Of a stretch of DNA of 64,000 nt, positions 35,054 to 43,700 are shown piece after piece (the first letter of the stretch is position 1; every line of letters begins with the position of its first letter). Under the pieces are notes generated by a model. It did not search any database, had not been told where the DNA came from, and saw only the letters and a program-made list of their open reading frames with translations. The stretch lies in NCBI RefSeq assembly GCF_028867935.1, contig NZ_JAPQNS010000001.1:558001-622000 (forward strand), in the 5' to 3' direction. The stretch comes from Flavobacterium sp. SUN052. GTDB lineage: Bacteria > Bacteroidota > Bacteroidia > Flavobacteriales > Flavobacteriaceae. The position numbers and the translations under genes were made by a program.

Positions 35054-35800
35054 ATGAAAATTCTAGGAATCATCCCGGCCCGCTATGCCTCAACGCGCTT
35101 TCCGGCCAAGGCACTTGCTGATATTAACGGTAAAAGCATGATCCAGCGTGTGGTGGAGCAGGCCCGGCAGTCGCTTTCACTCAACCGGGTGGTTGTGGCC
35201 ACCGACGATGAGCGGATAAGCTCCCATGTTGCTGCCTTTGGCGGTGAGGTAGTTATGACTGGCACGCATCACCAGAGTGGTACCGACCGCTGCCAGGAAG
35301 CCTTGAGCAAGGTTGGTGAGTCGTTTGATTACGTAGTAAACATTCAGGGCGACGAACCGTTTATCCAACCCCGCCAGATTGATCTGCTAACGTCGGTGCT
35401 GGATGGTGCCACTGAACTGGCCACCCTCGTTAAAGCCATTACCGATCCACAAACGCTGTTTAATCCCAATTCCCCCAAAGTGGTTGTGAGCCAAACGGGC
35501 GAGGCTCTATACTTTAGCCGTCAGCCGATTCCATTTCAGCGCGACCGTGAACCGGAGGGATGGCTCCGAGATGATGGCCCCGCTTATTACAAACACATCG
35601 GTTTGTACGCCTACCGAACCGATATTCTGGCTCAGATTACGCAGTTGCCCCCTTCGTCGCTCGAACGGGCCGAAGCCCTCGAACAACTCCGATGGCTCGA
35701 AAATGGCTATCGCATTCGTGTAGTAGAAACAGTTCTGGAAAGCTACGGGATCGACACCCCGGAAGATCTTTTACAGGTAACAGGTAACAGTGAACAGTGA
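35054..35800 (+). CDS. kdsB: 3-deoxy-manno-octulosonate cytidylyltransferase
   Basis: From ATG 35054, 248 residues: MKILGIIPARYASTRFPAKAL is the nucleotide-binding signature of KdsB, with VVVATDDERI and VVNIQGDEPFI, which bind CTP and Mg. FSRQPIPF, YKHIGLYAYRTDIL and SLERAEALEQLRWLENG complete the family pattern. It activates Kdo as CMP-Kdo for lipid A and LPS core assembly in the cytoplasm. A longer frame from 34970 adds residues without homology. Its last codons include short tandem 7-mers (AGGTAAC twice, then AGTGAAC). Confidence 0.97.
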   Translation: MKILGIIPARYASTRFPAKALADINGKSMIQRVVEQARQSLSLNRVVVATDDERISSHVAAFGGEVVMTGTHHQSGTDRCQEALSKVGESFDYVVNIQGDEPFIQPRQIDLLTSVLDGATELATLVKAITDPQTLFNPNSPKVVVSQTGEALYFSRQPIPFQRDREPEGWLRDDGPAYYKHIGLYAYRTDILAQITQLPPSSLERAEALEQLRWLENGYRIRVVETVLESYGIDTPEDLLQVTGNSEQ

Positions 35801-35813
35801 GCAACCTCACCAG

Positions 35814-36683
35814 TTACTCGTCGAGTACAATGGCTATTTTGCTGCCCTGAACGGCCATTCGGGAGATCTTCTTTTTGGGCAGATTGTCGGGGAGCTGCAC
35901 CATTTGCCATTGTTTGGAGACCGGGTTAAAACTCCAGATTTCGTTGCCTTTGCTTTCGAGCAGAATTCCGTTGGGTGTCCAGGTATTGTAATGGTCCGAT
36001 CCGGCCTGAGCCTCGGTAATGTCGGTTATGGTATTCCGGGCAGGGTCGTATGACCGGATCATTGCTTTACCGTCTACAATCTGGACAAAACTGAACGCTT
36101 TCTGTTTTGGGATCCGGTGCAGCGACCGCCCGATGTTGGGCGCCAGTATGGTGTCTTTAGGCTGCGCGAGATTCATAAAATGAAGCGTTTGCGGTTCGCC
36201 AAGTATAAACGTAACCAACTCATGGTCGGAAATCCAGGCCTGATAACCAACCTTTCCCACCTTTCGCGATTCGAGAATGATACTTGCGTTAGTAGGCTTT
36301 TTGAGCTCGTACTTAACCAAATCCTGATCGCCATTGGATGCCCGCTGCACAATGCACGACAGGTACTGCGACCCTGGTATCACCGTTGGTGAATATTCGG
36401 AGTCGGGCGTTTGTGTGAGTTGCGTCCGAGCGCCTGTTTTAAGGTTATACGACCAGACATCCGTTTGCTTGTCTGGCATGGCCGATACGTAATACAAAAG
36501 CGGTTGGGAGGGGTGGAAAAAAGGCTGGTTGTCGTACCCAACCTTATCCGAGATGTTTTTGGGGTTGGATAAGCTCATCTTCCCCTGTGATACGGACAGG
36601 TCGAGCAGGTAAACGTCGGTACCCGGCTGCGCCTGAACAGAAAGGGTAACAAGCAGACAGAAAAAAAGTAGTCGGAAGGTCAT
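35814..36683 (-). CDS. TolB-like WD40/PD40 propeller protein, exported
   Basis: 289 residues with a signal peptide (1-18). The blades follow the PD40 pattern of TolB: VGYDNQPFFHPSQPLLYYVS, YNLKTGARTQLTQTPDSEYSPTVIPG and AGSDHYNTWTPNGILLESKG. Such propellers mediate protein-protein contacts in the periplasm; the partner is unknown. It is convergent with kdsB (13-base gap) and divergent from the GluQ-RS-like gene. Confidence 0.8.
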   Translation of the reverse strand: MTFRLLFFCLLVTLSVQAQPGTDVYLLDLSVSQGKMSLSNPKNISDKVGYDNQPFFHPSQPLLYYVSAMPDKQTDVWSYNLKTGARTQLTQTPDSEYSPTVIPGSQYLSCIVQRASNGDQDLVKYELKKPTNASIILESRKVGKVGYQAWISDHELVTFILGEPQTLHFMNLAQPKDTILAPNIGRSLHRIPKQKAFSFVQIVDGKAMIRSYDPARNTITDITEAQAGSDHYNTWTPNGILLESKGNEIWSFNPVSKQWQMVQLPDNLPKKKISRMAVQGSKIAIVLDE

Positions 36684-36742
36684 AAGAGCGGGGGACGTTA
36701 GGTTGCTTTTGGTTTATGCTCGCCAATCTACACATTGATACC

Positions 36743-36750
36743 TATTTTTG
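36743..36750 (+). promoter_or_regulatory. -7 promoter box TATTTTTG
   Basis: Perfect match to TAnnTTTG, 17 bases before the ATG at 36768 of the GluQ-RS-like gene. No TTTG at the expected -33 position. Confidence 0.4.
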
Positions 36751-36767
36751 GCGAATACAAATCCAAA

Positions 36768-37604
36768 ATGCTCTTCCGTTACGCGCCAACACCTTCTGGT
36801 TTTCTGCACCTCGGCAACGGGGTCAACCTCATCCTGACGTACTTGCTGGCTCGGGCAATGGATGCACCGATTTTGCTTCGGATTGATGATCTGGACTCCG
36901 ACCGTAAACGCCCCGATTATGTAGCTGATATTTTTCACTCCCTCGATTACCTCGGCCTGACTTACGAGCAAGGCCCTACTGGCCCCGATGACTTTGAGCA
37001 GCATTGGTCGCAGCGTCACCGGATGCCCTTATACGAACAAACCCTGACTGACCTGGTTGAGACCGGAGTTGTTTACGCGTCGAAATTTTCCAGACAGCAG
37101 ATTCTGACCATGGGCGATTCGGCCATTGACCAGATGCGGGCGCAAAACCTACCCCTTTCGATGTCTGACGTGGTTTGGCGGGCTCAAGTTCCTGACAACG
37201 AGCACTTTCCTGATTTTGTAATCCGCAAGCGCGACGGAGTTCCTGCCTACCAGATTGCATCCCTAACCGACGACATCCATTTTGGTGTAACTCACCTCGT
37301 TCGCGGTAACGATCTCCGCGAGTCTACCGACATGCAACAGTATCTGGCTCGCTTGTTGGGACATGAGAGGTTCGCTACACTACCCGTTTGGCATCATCCC
37401 TTACTGACCGATTCGGCCGGGGAGAAGCTATCAAAATCGGCGGGTAGTACCTCGCTGAAAGCCATGCGCGAAGCGGGGAAATCGCCTGTATTTGTGTATG
37501 GTGCCGTGGCACGCTTGTTGGGTTTGCCACCCGAAATAGGCGAATCGCTGGCAACGCTGGAAATCGGTTTTAGACCTGAGTTGATGGAAGTATTTTGTCC
37601 ATGA
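36768..37604 (+). CDS. glutamyl-Q tRNA(Asp) synthetase-like enzyme
   Basis: From ATG 36768, 278 residues of a class I glutamyl-tRNA-synthetase catalytic core without the anticodon-binding half, the length expected for GluQ-RS. RYAPTPSGFLHLGN carries the HIGH-type motif, RIDDLDSDR binds the glutamyl adenylate, and EKLSKSAGS is the KMSKS loop. In E. coli YadB this enzyme glutamylates queuosine-34 of tRNA(Asp). The zinc cysteines usual after VY(P)C are absent (VVYASKFSRQQI), and the only cysteine is at the C-terminal end, so this copy appears to lack zinc. It stands alone under its own promoter. Confidence 0.85.
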   Translation: MLFRYAPTPSGFLHLGNGVNLILTYLLARAMDAPILLRIDDLDSDRKRPDYVADIFHSLDYLGLTYEQGPTGPDDFEQHWSQRHRMPLYEQTLTDLVETGVVYASKFSRQQILTMGDSAIDQMRAQNLPLSMSDVVWRAQVPDNEHFPDFVIRKRDGVPAYQIASLTDDIHFGVTHLVRGNDLRESTDMQQYLARLLGHERFATLPVWHHPLLTDSAGEKLSKSAGSTSLKAMREAGKSPVFVYGAVARLLGLPPEIGESLATLEIGFRPELMEVFCP

Positions 37605-37705
37605 GGTTTAGAATACCTCCGAACAAAACAGCAAACACAGATGTTGGAAGTTAGTACAACGGGTTGACTATTCGGCAGAACAGCCCGTATGTTGCTCTCA
37701 ACGTT

Positions 37706-39046
37706 ATGAAAATAAGTTGGTTACTACTCCTTTACGGGCTTTTTGGCCTGTTTTCTAATTCCGCTATTGCTCAGAAATTTACGGACTCTTTATCGCGGAG
37801 AGCATACCTGACTGACTGCATTCAGTACGCGCTCGACAACAACCCCACTGTTCGGCAGCGATTAATTGACCAGGAAATTGCTGACCGAACGGTTCGGTCT
37901 ACGTTAGCGGCCTGGTACCCGCAGATTGGATCGAGTTACAACCTGCTGCATTACCTGAAACTTCCCGTCACGCTCATCCCCAACCGAACCACGGGTGAAG
38001 TTGTACCTACTCCGTTAGGAGCAAAAAACACGTCGACTCTTTCGCTGTCACTGTCGCAAAGCATATTCAACCGTGATGTGCTGCTGGCGAGCCAAACGTC
38101 GGATGCTTACCGCGTTCAGGCGGCTCAAACAACGGTGGATGCCAAAATAGATGTGGTCGTCAATGTCAGCAAAGCGTTTTACGATGTTATTCTGACCCAG
38201 CGTCAGGTGGAAATTCTGGCCGAAGATATTACGCGGCTTCAACGGAGTTTGCAGGATGCTACCAACCAGTACCAAAGTGGTATAGTTGATAGGACTGACC
38301 CGCAACGGGCTAAAATTGCCCTAAATAACACGCTGGCACAGCGCAAACAGTATCAGGATTTAGTAGGGGCAAAGTATCAGACCCTGAAACAACTAATGGG
38401 TTACCCGCCAACGAACCAGTTGACAGTGGCGTATGATACGCTCCAGTTGGCTAATGAAGTGGCAATAGACACCCTGCAACTGGTTAACCCGAGATCACGC
38501 ATTGAATACCAGCTTTTGCAAACGCAGGGGCAACTGCTCGATGCCAACGTGCGATACAATCGGTGGGCCTACCTGCCCTCGGTAAATGCCAACGCCAATT
38601 ACAACCTGCTATACCAAAACAACGTTTTTCCCCAGTTGTATAGCCAGGCATTTCCCAACTCATTAATTGGTTTATCGGTGAGTTTGCCCATTTTTCAGGG
38701 TGGACGACGGATTCAGCAACTCCGCATTGCCGAGCTACAGGTTAAAAGGTTGCAGTGGGATTTGAACGCGTTAACGAGCGCTGTAGATGCTGAATATGCG
38801 CAGGCACTGTCGACCTATAAAGGCAATCTGGCAAACTACCTGGCTCTTCGCGAGAATCAGGCACTGGCTCAGGATGTCTACCGAATTATTAACCTACAAT
38901 ACCGTTCCGGCGTAAAGACGTACCTGGACGTGACCATTGCCGAAGCCGACCTCCGCACGGCCCGACTCAATGTATTCAATGCCCTTTACTCGGTCTTGAT
39001 CAGTAAGTTAGATGTTCAGCGGGCATTGGGTACTATTGCGTATTAA
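37706..39046 (+). CDS. TolC-family outer-membrane efflux channel
   Basis: 446 residues from ATG 37706: signal peptide (ending NSAIAQ), then two repeats of coiled-coil helices typical of TolC (YLTDCIQYALDNNPTVRQR; LLDANVRYNRWAYLPSVNANANYN; GLSVSLPIFQGGRR; ITLQYRSGV-like NLQYRSGVKTYLDV). It forms the outer-membrane duct for the adjoining membrane-fusion and RND proteins. Ten bases separate its stop from the next ATG. A longer frame from 37664 adds residues before the signal peptide and is disfavoured. Confidence 0.92.
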   Translation: MKISWLLLLYGLFGLFSNSAIAQKFTDSLSRRAYLTDCIQYALDNNPTVRQRLIDQEIADRTVRSTLAAWYPQIGSSYNLLHYLKLPVTLIPNRTTGEVVPTPLGAKNTSTLSLSLSQSIFNRDVLLASQTSDAYRVQAAQTTVDAKIDVVVNVSKAFYDVILTQRQVEILAEDITRLQRSLQDATNQYQSGIVDRTDPQRAKIALNNTLAQRKQYQDLVGAKYQTLKQLMGYPPTNQLTVAYDTLQLANEVAIDTLQLVNPRSRIEYQLLQTQGQLLDANVRYNRWAYLPSVNANANYNLLYQNNVFPQLYSQAFPNSLIGLSVSLPIFQGGRRIQQLRIAELQVKRLQWDLNALTSAVDAEYAQALSTYKGNLANYLALRENQALAQDVYRIINLQYRSGVKTYLDVTIAEADLRTARLNVFNALYSVLISKLDVQRALGTIAY

Positions 39047-39056
39047 GCTCAACAGC

Positions 39057-40175
39057 ATGAAAAAAAGTATAAACTCAACTCTACTAGCGGGCCTTGTTTT
39101 TCTGATTGCTGCCTGTGGTGACAAGAAAGAACAACAGCAGGCACCTCCGCCCCCTACGCCCGTTACGGCCGTAAAAGCAACCAAAGGAAACGCTACTTAT
39201 TACGATGAGTATCCGGCCACCGTTACGGCGCTGGTGGAGGTTGAAATTCAGCCGCAGGTTGCCGGAAACATCACCGGGATTTTCTTTCAGGATGGCCAAC
39301 CCGTACGAAAAGGCCAAAAACTATACACGATTGATGCGCAGCAATACCGTGCCACTTATGACCAGGCGGTGGCCAACCTGAACGTGCAGAAAGCGAACCT
39401 GAACCGGGCCGAGAAAGATGCCAATCGATACAATACGCTGGCGCAACAGGATGCTATTGCCCGGCAGGTGGTCGATAATGCAACGGCAACGCTCGAAGCC
39501 GCCCGTATGCAGGTGGCGGCTGCTGAAGCCAACATCCGCCAGGTGGCTACGAACCTGAAATATACCACTATCTACGCGCCCCTCGACGGTACCATCGGCA
39601 TCTCGCAGGTACGGCTTGGAGCCGCCGTGGCCCCCGGTTCAACACCTCTCAACACGATCTCGTCCGACAATCCGATTGCGGCTGATGTTCAGTCCGACGA
39701 AGCCCAGATTCAGCGGTTTATGCAGTTGCAGTCCAAAGCCAACGTCGTTCGTGATTCAACGTTGACCCTGGTGCTGCCCGATGGTACGCGCTATCCATAT
39801 CCGGGTACCGTTCGCATCGTTGACCGTGCCGTTGATCCACAAACGGGTACGTTGCGCGTTCGTATTGCCTTTCCCAACCCGAATAAACAATTGAAAGTGG
39901 GGCTCAACGGCAACATTCGTGTCAAAAACTCGACCCCTGAGCCACAGCTTCTGATTCCCTATCAGGCCGTGACTGAGCAAATGAGCGAATATTTCGTGTT
40001 TGTGGTGGGCGATAGCAGCAAAGTGACCCAGAAAAAACTGACCCTCGGCGCTCGCATCAACGACAAAGTGGTAGTGAAGGCCGGCCTCAAAGAAGGCGAA
40101 ATGGTCGTCACGGAAGGTACCCAGAAAATCCGCGAAGGAGCACGGGTCAAGGTTAATAGTCCAACAAAAGAGTAA
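39057..40175 (+). CDS. RND efflux membrane-fusion protein (AcrA-like)
   Basis: 372 residues from ATG 39057: lipoprotein signal ending LIAAC at about residue 18; lipoyl/barrel halves with IEIQPQ-like VEIQPQVAGNITGIFFQDGQPVRKGQKLYTID, a coiled-coil hairpin (YDQAVANLNVQKANLNRAEKD), and TTIYAPLDGTIGISQVRLGAAVAPG. This adaptor links the inner-membrane pump to TolC across the periplasm. It sits between tolC-type and RND genes in one operon. Confidence 0.95.
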   Translation: MKKSINSTLLAGLVFLIAACGDKKEQQQAPPPPTPVTAVKATKGNATYYDEYPATVTALVEVEIQPQVAGNITGIFFQDGQPVRKGQKLYTIDAQQYRATYDQAVANLNVQKANLNRAEKDANRYNTLAQQDAIARQVVDNATATLEAARMQVAAAEANIRQVATNLKYTTIYAPLDGTIGISQVRLGAAVAPGSTPLNTISSDNPIAADVQSDEAQIQRFMQLQSKANVVRDSTLTLVLPDGTRYPYPGTVRIVDRAVDPQTGTLRVRIAFPNPNKQLKVGLNGNIRVKNSTPEPQLLIPYQAVTEQMSEYFVFVVGDSSKVTQKKLTLGARINDKVVVKAGLKEGEMVVTEGTQKIREGARVKVNSPTKE

Positions 40176-40179
40176 AAGT

Positions 40180-40247
40180 GATAAAGAGTGACGGTCCGGC
40201 GTCCCGGGGAGTGTTGCCATAGTCTAGCCGCTCTTTCACTCTTTATC
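40180..40247. repeat. inverted repeat between adaptor and pump genes
   Basis: 12-bp arms GATAAAGAGTGA (40180-40191) and its reverse complement (40236-40247) with a 44-base spacer. A nearby direct repeat CGCTCTTTCACTC occurs twice (from 40229 and 40253). It may modulate the ratio of pump to adaptor message. Confidence 0.5.
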
Positions 40248-40273
40248 TTTTTCGCTCTTTCACTCATTGAATC

Positions 40274-43200
40274 ATGTTCGCAGAAATATTCATTAATCGG
40301 CCTGTCACCGCCATTGTGGTGTCTGTTGTAATTGTTGCCCTGGGCGTGCTGGCGTTGCTGAGTTTGCCGGTCAGCCAATATCCCGACATTACTCCCCCCG
40401 TGGTTCAGGTGACGGCCAACTATACCGGAGCCGATGCCCAAACGGTGGAGCAAACCGTAGCAACTCCCATTGAGACGCAGGTAAATGGCACGCCCGGTAT
40501 GAGCTACGTGCAAACCAACGCGACTAACGACGGGCGTATGAGCATGAACGTAACGTTCGATGTGGGAACCGACGTGAACATTGCCGCACTCGACGTGCAG
40601 AACCGCGTGGGCATTGCCGAACCACAGCTACCTGAGGAGGTAAACCGGTTGGGCGTTACGGTTCGGAAACGGAACCCCTCGCTGTTTATGCTGGTGGCTA
40701 TTTATTCGCCGAAAGGGACGCACAATGTCTCTTTCCTGGATAACTACGCCAACATCTACATTCGCGACGCCTTACTGCGCGTTGAAGGGGTGGGTGATAT
40801 TTTCAGCCGCGCCGATGATTTTTCGATGCGGATCTGGCTCAAACCCGACCGTCTTGCCCAACTTGGCCTTACCTCCGACGAGGTAATTGCCGCTTTGCAG
40901 GAGCAAAACTTGCAGGTAGCCGGTGGTTCGGTGGGTGGCCCACCTCAGCCGACTTCGCAGGCTTTTGAGTACACGGTCTTCACCAATAGCCGACTCAGCA
41001 AAGAAGAGGAATTCAACAATATCATTGTCCGTAGTGATCCGGCGCAGGGTTCACTGGTTTATCTGAAAGATGTAGCCAGGGTTCAGTTAGGCAAGTTTTC
41101 GTATGCCAGCAACTCCTTTGTCGACGGCAACCGGGCGGCTTATCTGCTGGTTTATCAGCTGCCGGGCAGCAATGCTCTGGCTACCGCCGAAGGTGTTTAC
41201 GCGGCTATGGACAACCTGAAAAAGACCTTTCCGAAAGACGTTACGTATGTAGTGCCGTTCGAGTCAGTTTCGGTGATTCAAGTGTCCATTTCAGAAGTGG
41301 TGCAAACCCTGCTCGAAGCCCTGGGGCTTGTGGTGCTGGTGGTGTTTTTGTTTCTGCAAAGCTGGCGAGCCACGCTCATTACGTTGCTGGCCGTTCCCGT
41401 ATCTATCGTGGGTACGTTCGCTCTGTTTGTACCGCTGGGTTTCACCATTAATACCCTAACTCTGTTTGCATTTGTGTTGGCCATTGGTATTGTGGTTGAT
41501 GATGCCATTGTGGTGGTAGAGGCTGTGCAGGCTAATATCGATGAAAAGGGAATGTCGCCCAGGGAAGCAACAGTAGAAGCCATGCGCGAAATTTCGGCCC
41601 CAGTTATTGCCATTGCCCTGATCCTGGCGGCTGTGTTTGTGCCGGTTGGCTTCATTCCCGGCATTGTCGGGCGACTTTATCAGCAGTTTGCCATCACCAT
41701 TGCCGTATCCGTGCTGATTTCGGCCTTTGTAGCTCTCTCACTGACGCCTGCTCTGTGTACGCTGATGCTCAAACCGCAGCACATCGACGAAAACGCGAAG
41801 GGGCTGAATAAGTTCTTTTACAAGTTCAATCAGTGGTTTGGGCGCATGACCGACTCCTATTCGAGTGGGGTGCAGCGGCTGATTAAAGCCACCCCCATGG
41901 TTATTGTTGGGTTGATTGTGCTTTATGTCGGCACCGTGTTTATGTTTCGGGCCAAGCCAACCGGGTTTATTCCAACGGAAGATGAAGGTCGACTAATTGT
42001 CACTTACGAAATTCCCGAAGCTGCATCAAGTTCGCGCAGTTTGGCAGTACTGAACGCCATGATGGATACCTTGAAACGGCAACCCTACGTCAATCACTTT
42101 TCGGCCCTGGGCGGGCTGAACGCCATTACGTTTGCCTCTAAATCGAACAGCGGAACCATTTTTATTCAGCTAAAACCCTGGGAAGAACGTACCGAAAACG
42201 GGATGCAGGCCGACTCGCTGGTACCCAAGTTACAGCGGGCCATGGCCAATCTAAACGATGCCCGGGTACAAGTGGTGCAGCCGCCCGCTATTCCGGGTTT
42301 AGGACAGTCGTCGGGTTTTACGTTTGAGATTCAGCAGCGCGAAACAAACGACGATGTACGAGCATTCGACGGGGTGGTGCAGAACTTCATTGCAGCCGCT
42401 ACCAAGCGCCCCGAAATTGGCCGTGCTTTTACCTATTTCACGGCCAAAGCACCAGCATACCGGGTAGACGTGGACCGCGAAAAATGCAAGAAGCTGGGTA
42501 TAAACGTAGCCAACGTGTACCGAACAATTCAGGTGAACCTTGGTAGTCAATATGTTAACGATTTCATTATCTACGGCCGTAAGTTCAGGGTGGTGGCTCA
42601 AGCCGATACGATGTACCGTACCGATGTTGAAAAGCTGAATCAGTTCTACGTTCGCAATCAGGGAGGGCAGTTGATTCCGATCAGTAACGTTATCAAGACG
42701 TCGATCATCGAAAACGCCCCGCTCATTTCGCACTTCAACCTGTTCCGCTCCGTCGAACTGAATGGGGCCGCCAAACCAGGTTATAGTAGTGGACAGGCGA
42801 ACCAGGCCCTTCGCGAAGTAGCGGCCGAAGTGCTACCAGCCGGGTATTCCTACGATTTTGCGGGCCTAAGCCGCGAAGAGATTAGTGCCGGCAATAGTTC
42901 CGTTTACATTTTCGCCCTCAGCATCGGCTTTGTCTTTCTATTCCTGGCTGCTCTGTACGAGAGTTGGTCGGTGCCGTTTTCGGTATTGCTTTCAGTACCC
43001 ATCGGGGCTATGGGGGCTATTATTGCGCTGTTGCTTTTTCCGTACCTGAATAACAACATCTATGCACAGATCGGCCTGATTACGCTGATTGGTTTGGCCG
43101 CTAAAAACGCCATTCTGATTGTGGAATTTGCCAAAGAGCGCGTCGATAGGGGAGAAGACCTGCTCGAATCAACCATCGAAGCCGTCAAGCTGCGTCTGCG

Positions 43201-43465
43201 CCCCATTTTGATGACTTCACTAGCCTTTATCCTGGGCGTAGTTCCGTTGGCTCTTGCCAGTGGAGCCGGGGGCGTTGCCCGTGCTACCATCGGCCGGACG
43301 GTGCTGGGCGGTATGATTGCTGCAACTTCACTAGCTATTTTTATAGTGCCCGTACTGTATGTTGCAATCACAAAACTGGCTTACGGCAAAAAAGGGTTGG
43401 AGGAGTTGAGAAAGAAAAAAGAGCAGCCAGAAGAGAAATCGGGAGATAATCCTCAAGTGGCTTAG
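40274..43465 (+). CDS. RND efflux pump, HAE1 family (AcrB-like)
   Basis: 1063 residues with twelve membrane helices and two large periplasmic loops. FINRPVTAIVVSVVIVALG and QYPDITPPVVQV are the family start; the proton relay aspartate pair is visible in IGIVVDDAIVVVE; the second half has the repeat GLAAKNAILIVEFAKE. It expels drugs, dyes or detergents using the proton gradient, with the two upstream proteins. No regulator adjoins, so control is not visible. Confidence 0.96.
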   Translation: MFAEIFINRPVTAIVVSVVIVALGVLALLSLPVSQYPDITPPVVQVTANYTGADAQTVEQTVATPIETQVNGTPGMSYVQTNATNDGRMSMNVTFDVGTDVNIAALDVQNRVGIAEPQLPEEVNRLGVTVRKRNPSLFMLVAIYSPKGTHNVSFLDNYANIYIRDALLRVEGVGDIFSRADDFSMRIWLKPDRLAQLGLTSDEVIAALQEQNLQVAGGSVGGPPQPTSQAFEYTVFTNSRLSKEEEFNNIIVRSDPAQGSLVYLKDVARVQLGKFSYASNSFVDGNRAAYLLVYQLPGSNALATAEGVYAAMDNLKKTFPKDVTYVVPFESVSVIQVSISEVVQTLLEALGLVVLVVFLFLQSWRATLITLLAVPVSIVGTFALFVPLGFTINTLTLFAFVLAIGIVVDDAIVVVEAVQANIDEKGMSPREATVEAMREISAPVIAIALILAAVFVPVGFIPGIVGRLYQQFAITIAVSVLISAFVALSLTPALCTLMLKPQHIDENAKGLNKFFYKFNQWFGRMTDSYSSGVQRLIKATPMVIVGLIVLYVGTVFMFRAKPTGFIPTEDEGRLIVTYEIPEAASSSRSLAVLNAMMDTLKRQPYVNHFSALGGLNAITFASKSNSGTIFIQLKPWEERTENGMQADSLVPKLQRAMANLNDARVQVVQPPAIPGLGQSSGFTFEIQQRETNDDVRAFDGVVQNFIAAATKRPEIGRAFTYFTAKAPAYRVDVDREKCKKLGINVANVYRTIQVNLGSQYVNDFIIYGRKFRVVAQADTMYRTDVEKLNQFYVRNQGGQLIPISNVIKTSIIENAPLISHFNLFRSVELNGAAKPGYSSGQANQALREVAAEVLPAGYSYDFAGLSREEISAGNSSVYIFALSIGFVFLFLAALYESWSVPFSVLLSVPIGAMGAIIALLLFPYLNNNIYAQIGLITLIGLAAKNAILIVEFAKERVDRGEDLLESTIEAVKLRLRPILMTSLAFILGVVPLALASGAGGVARATIGRTVLGGMIAATSLAIFIVPVLYVAITKLAYGKKGLEELRKKKEQPEEKSGDNPQVA

Positions 43466-43473
43466 TGCCTTTT

Positions 43474-43547
43474 TTTCGACAGAAATACAGGATAAACAGG
43501 ATTCTTATTACCCTAAAAATCTTGTTTATCCTGTAATCCTGTCGAAA
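43474..43547. repeat. inverted repeat with 30-base arms, CAGGATAAACAGG type
   Basis: Arms 43474-43503 and 43518-43547 match at all but three positions around a 14-base spacer. The core ACAGGATAAACA.GATT resembles the AATCCTGTTTATCCTGT repeat that I recall from many Bacteroidota genomes. It follows the RND stop directly and probably also ends that transcript. Confidence 0.75.
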
Positions 43548-43700
43548 GAGTTTGCGTTAAAAAACCTTAAATAGACGCAGAAAGGGGGATGCCTAAACAC
43601 TCCCTTCCGTTAGTAGGTTAAGCAAGAACAGACTTCGGTTATCCGTTCTTACTCAATAGGGGCGTCAGTGGACGTCTCCTTTCACAAAGAAAACGACATT

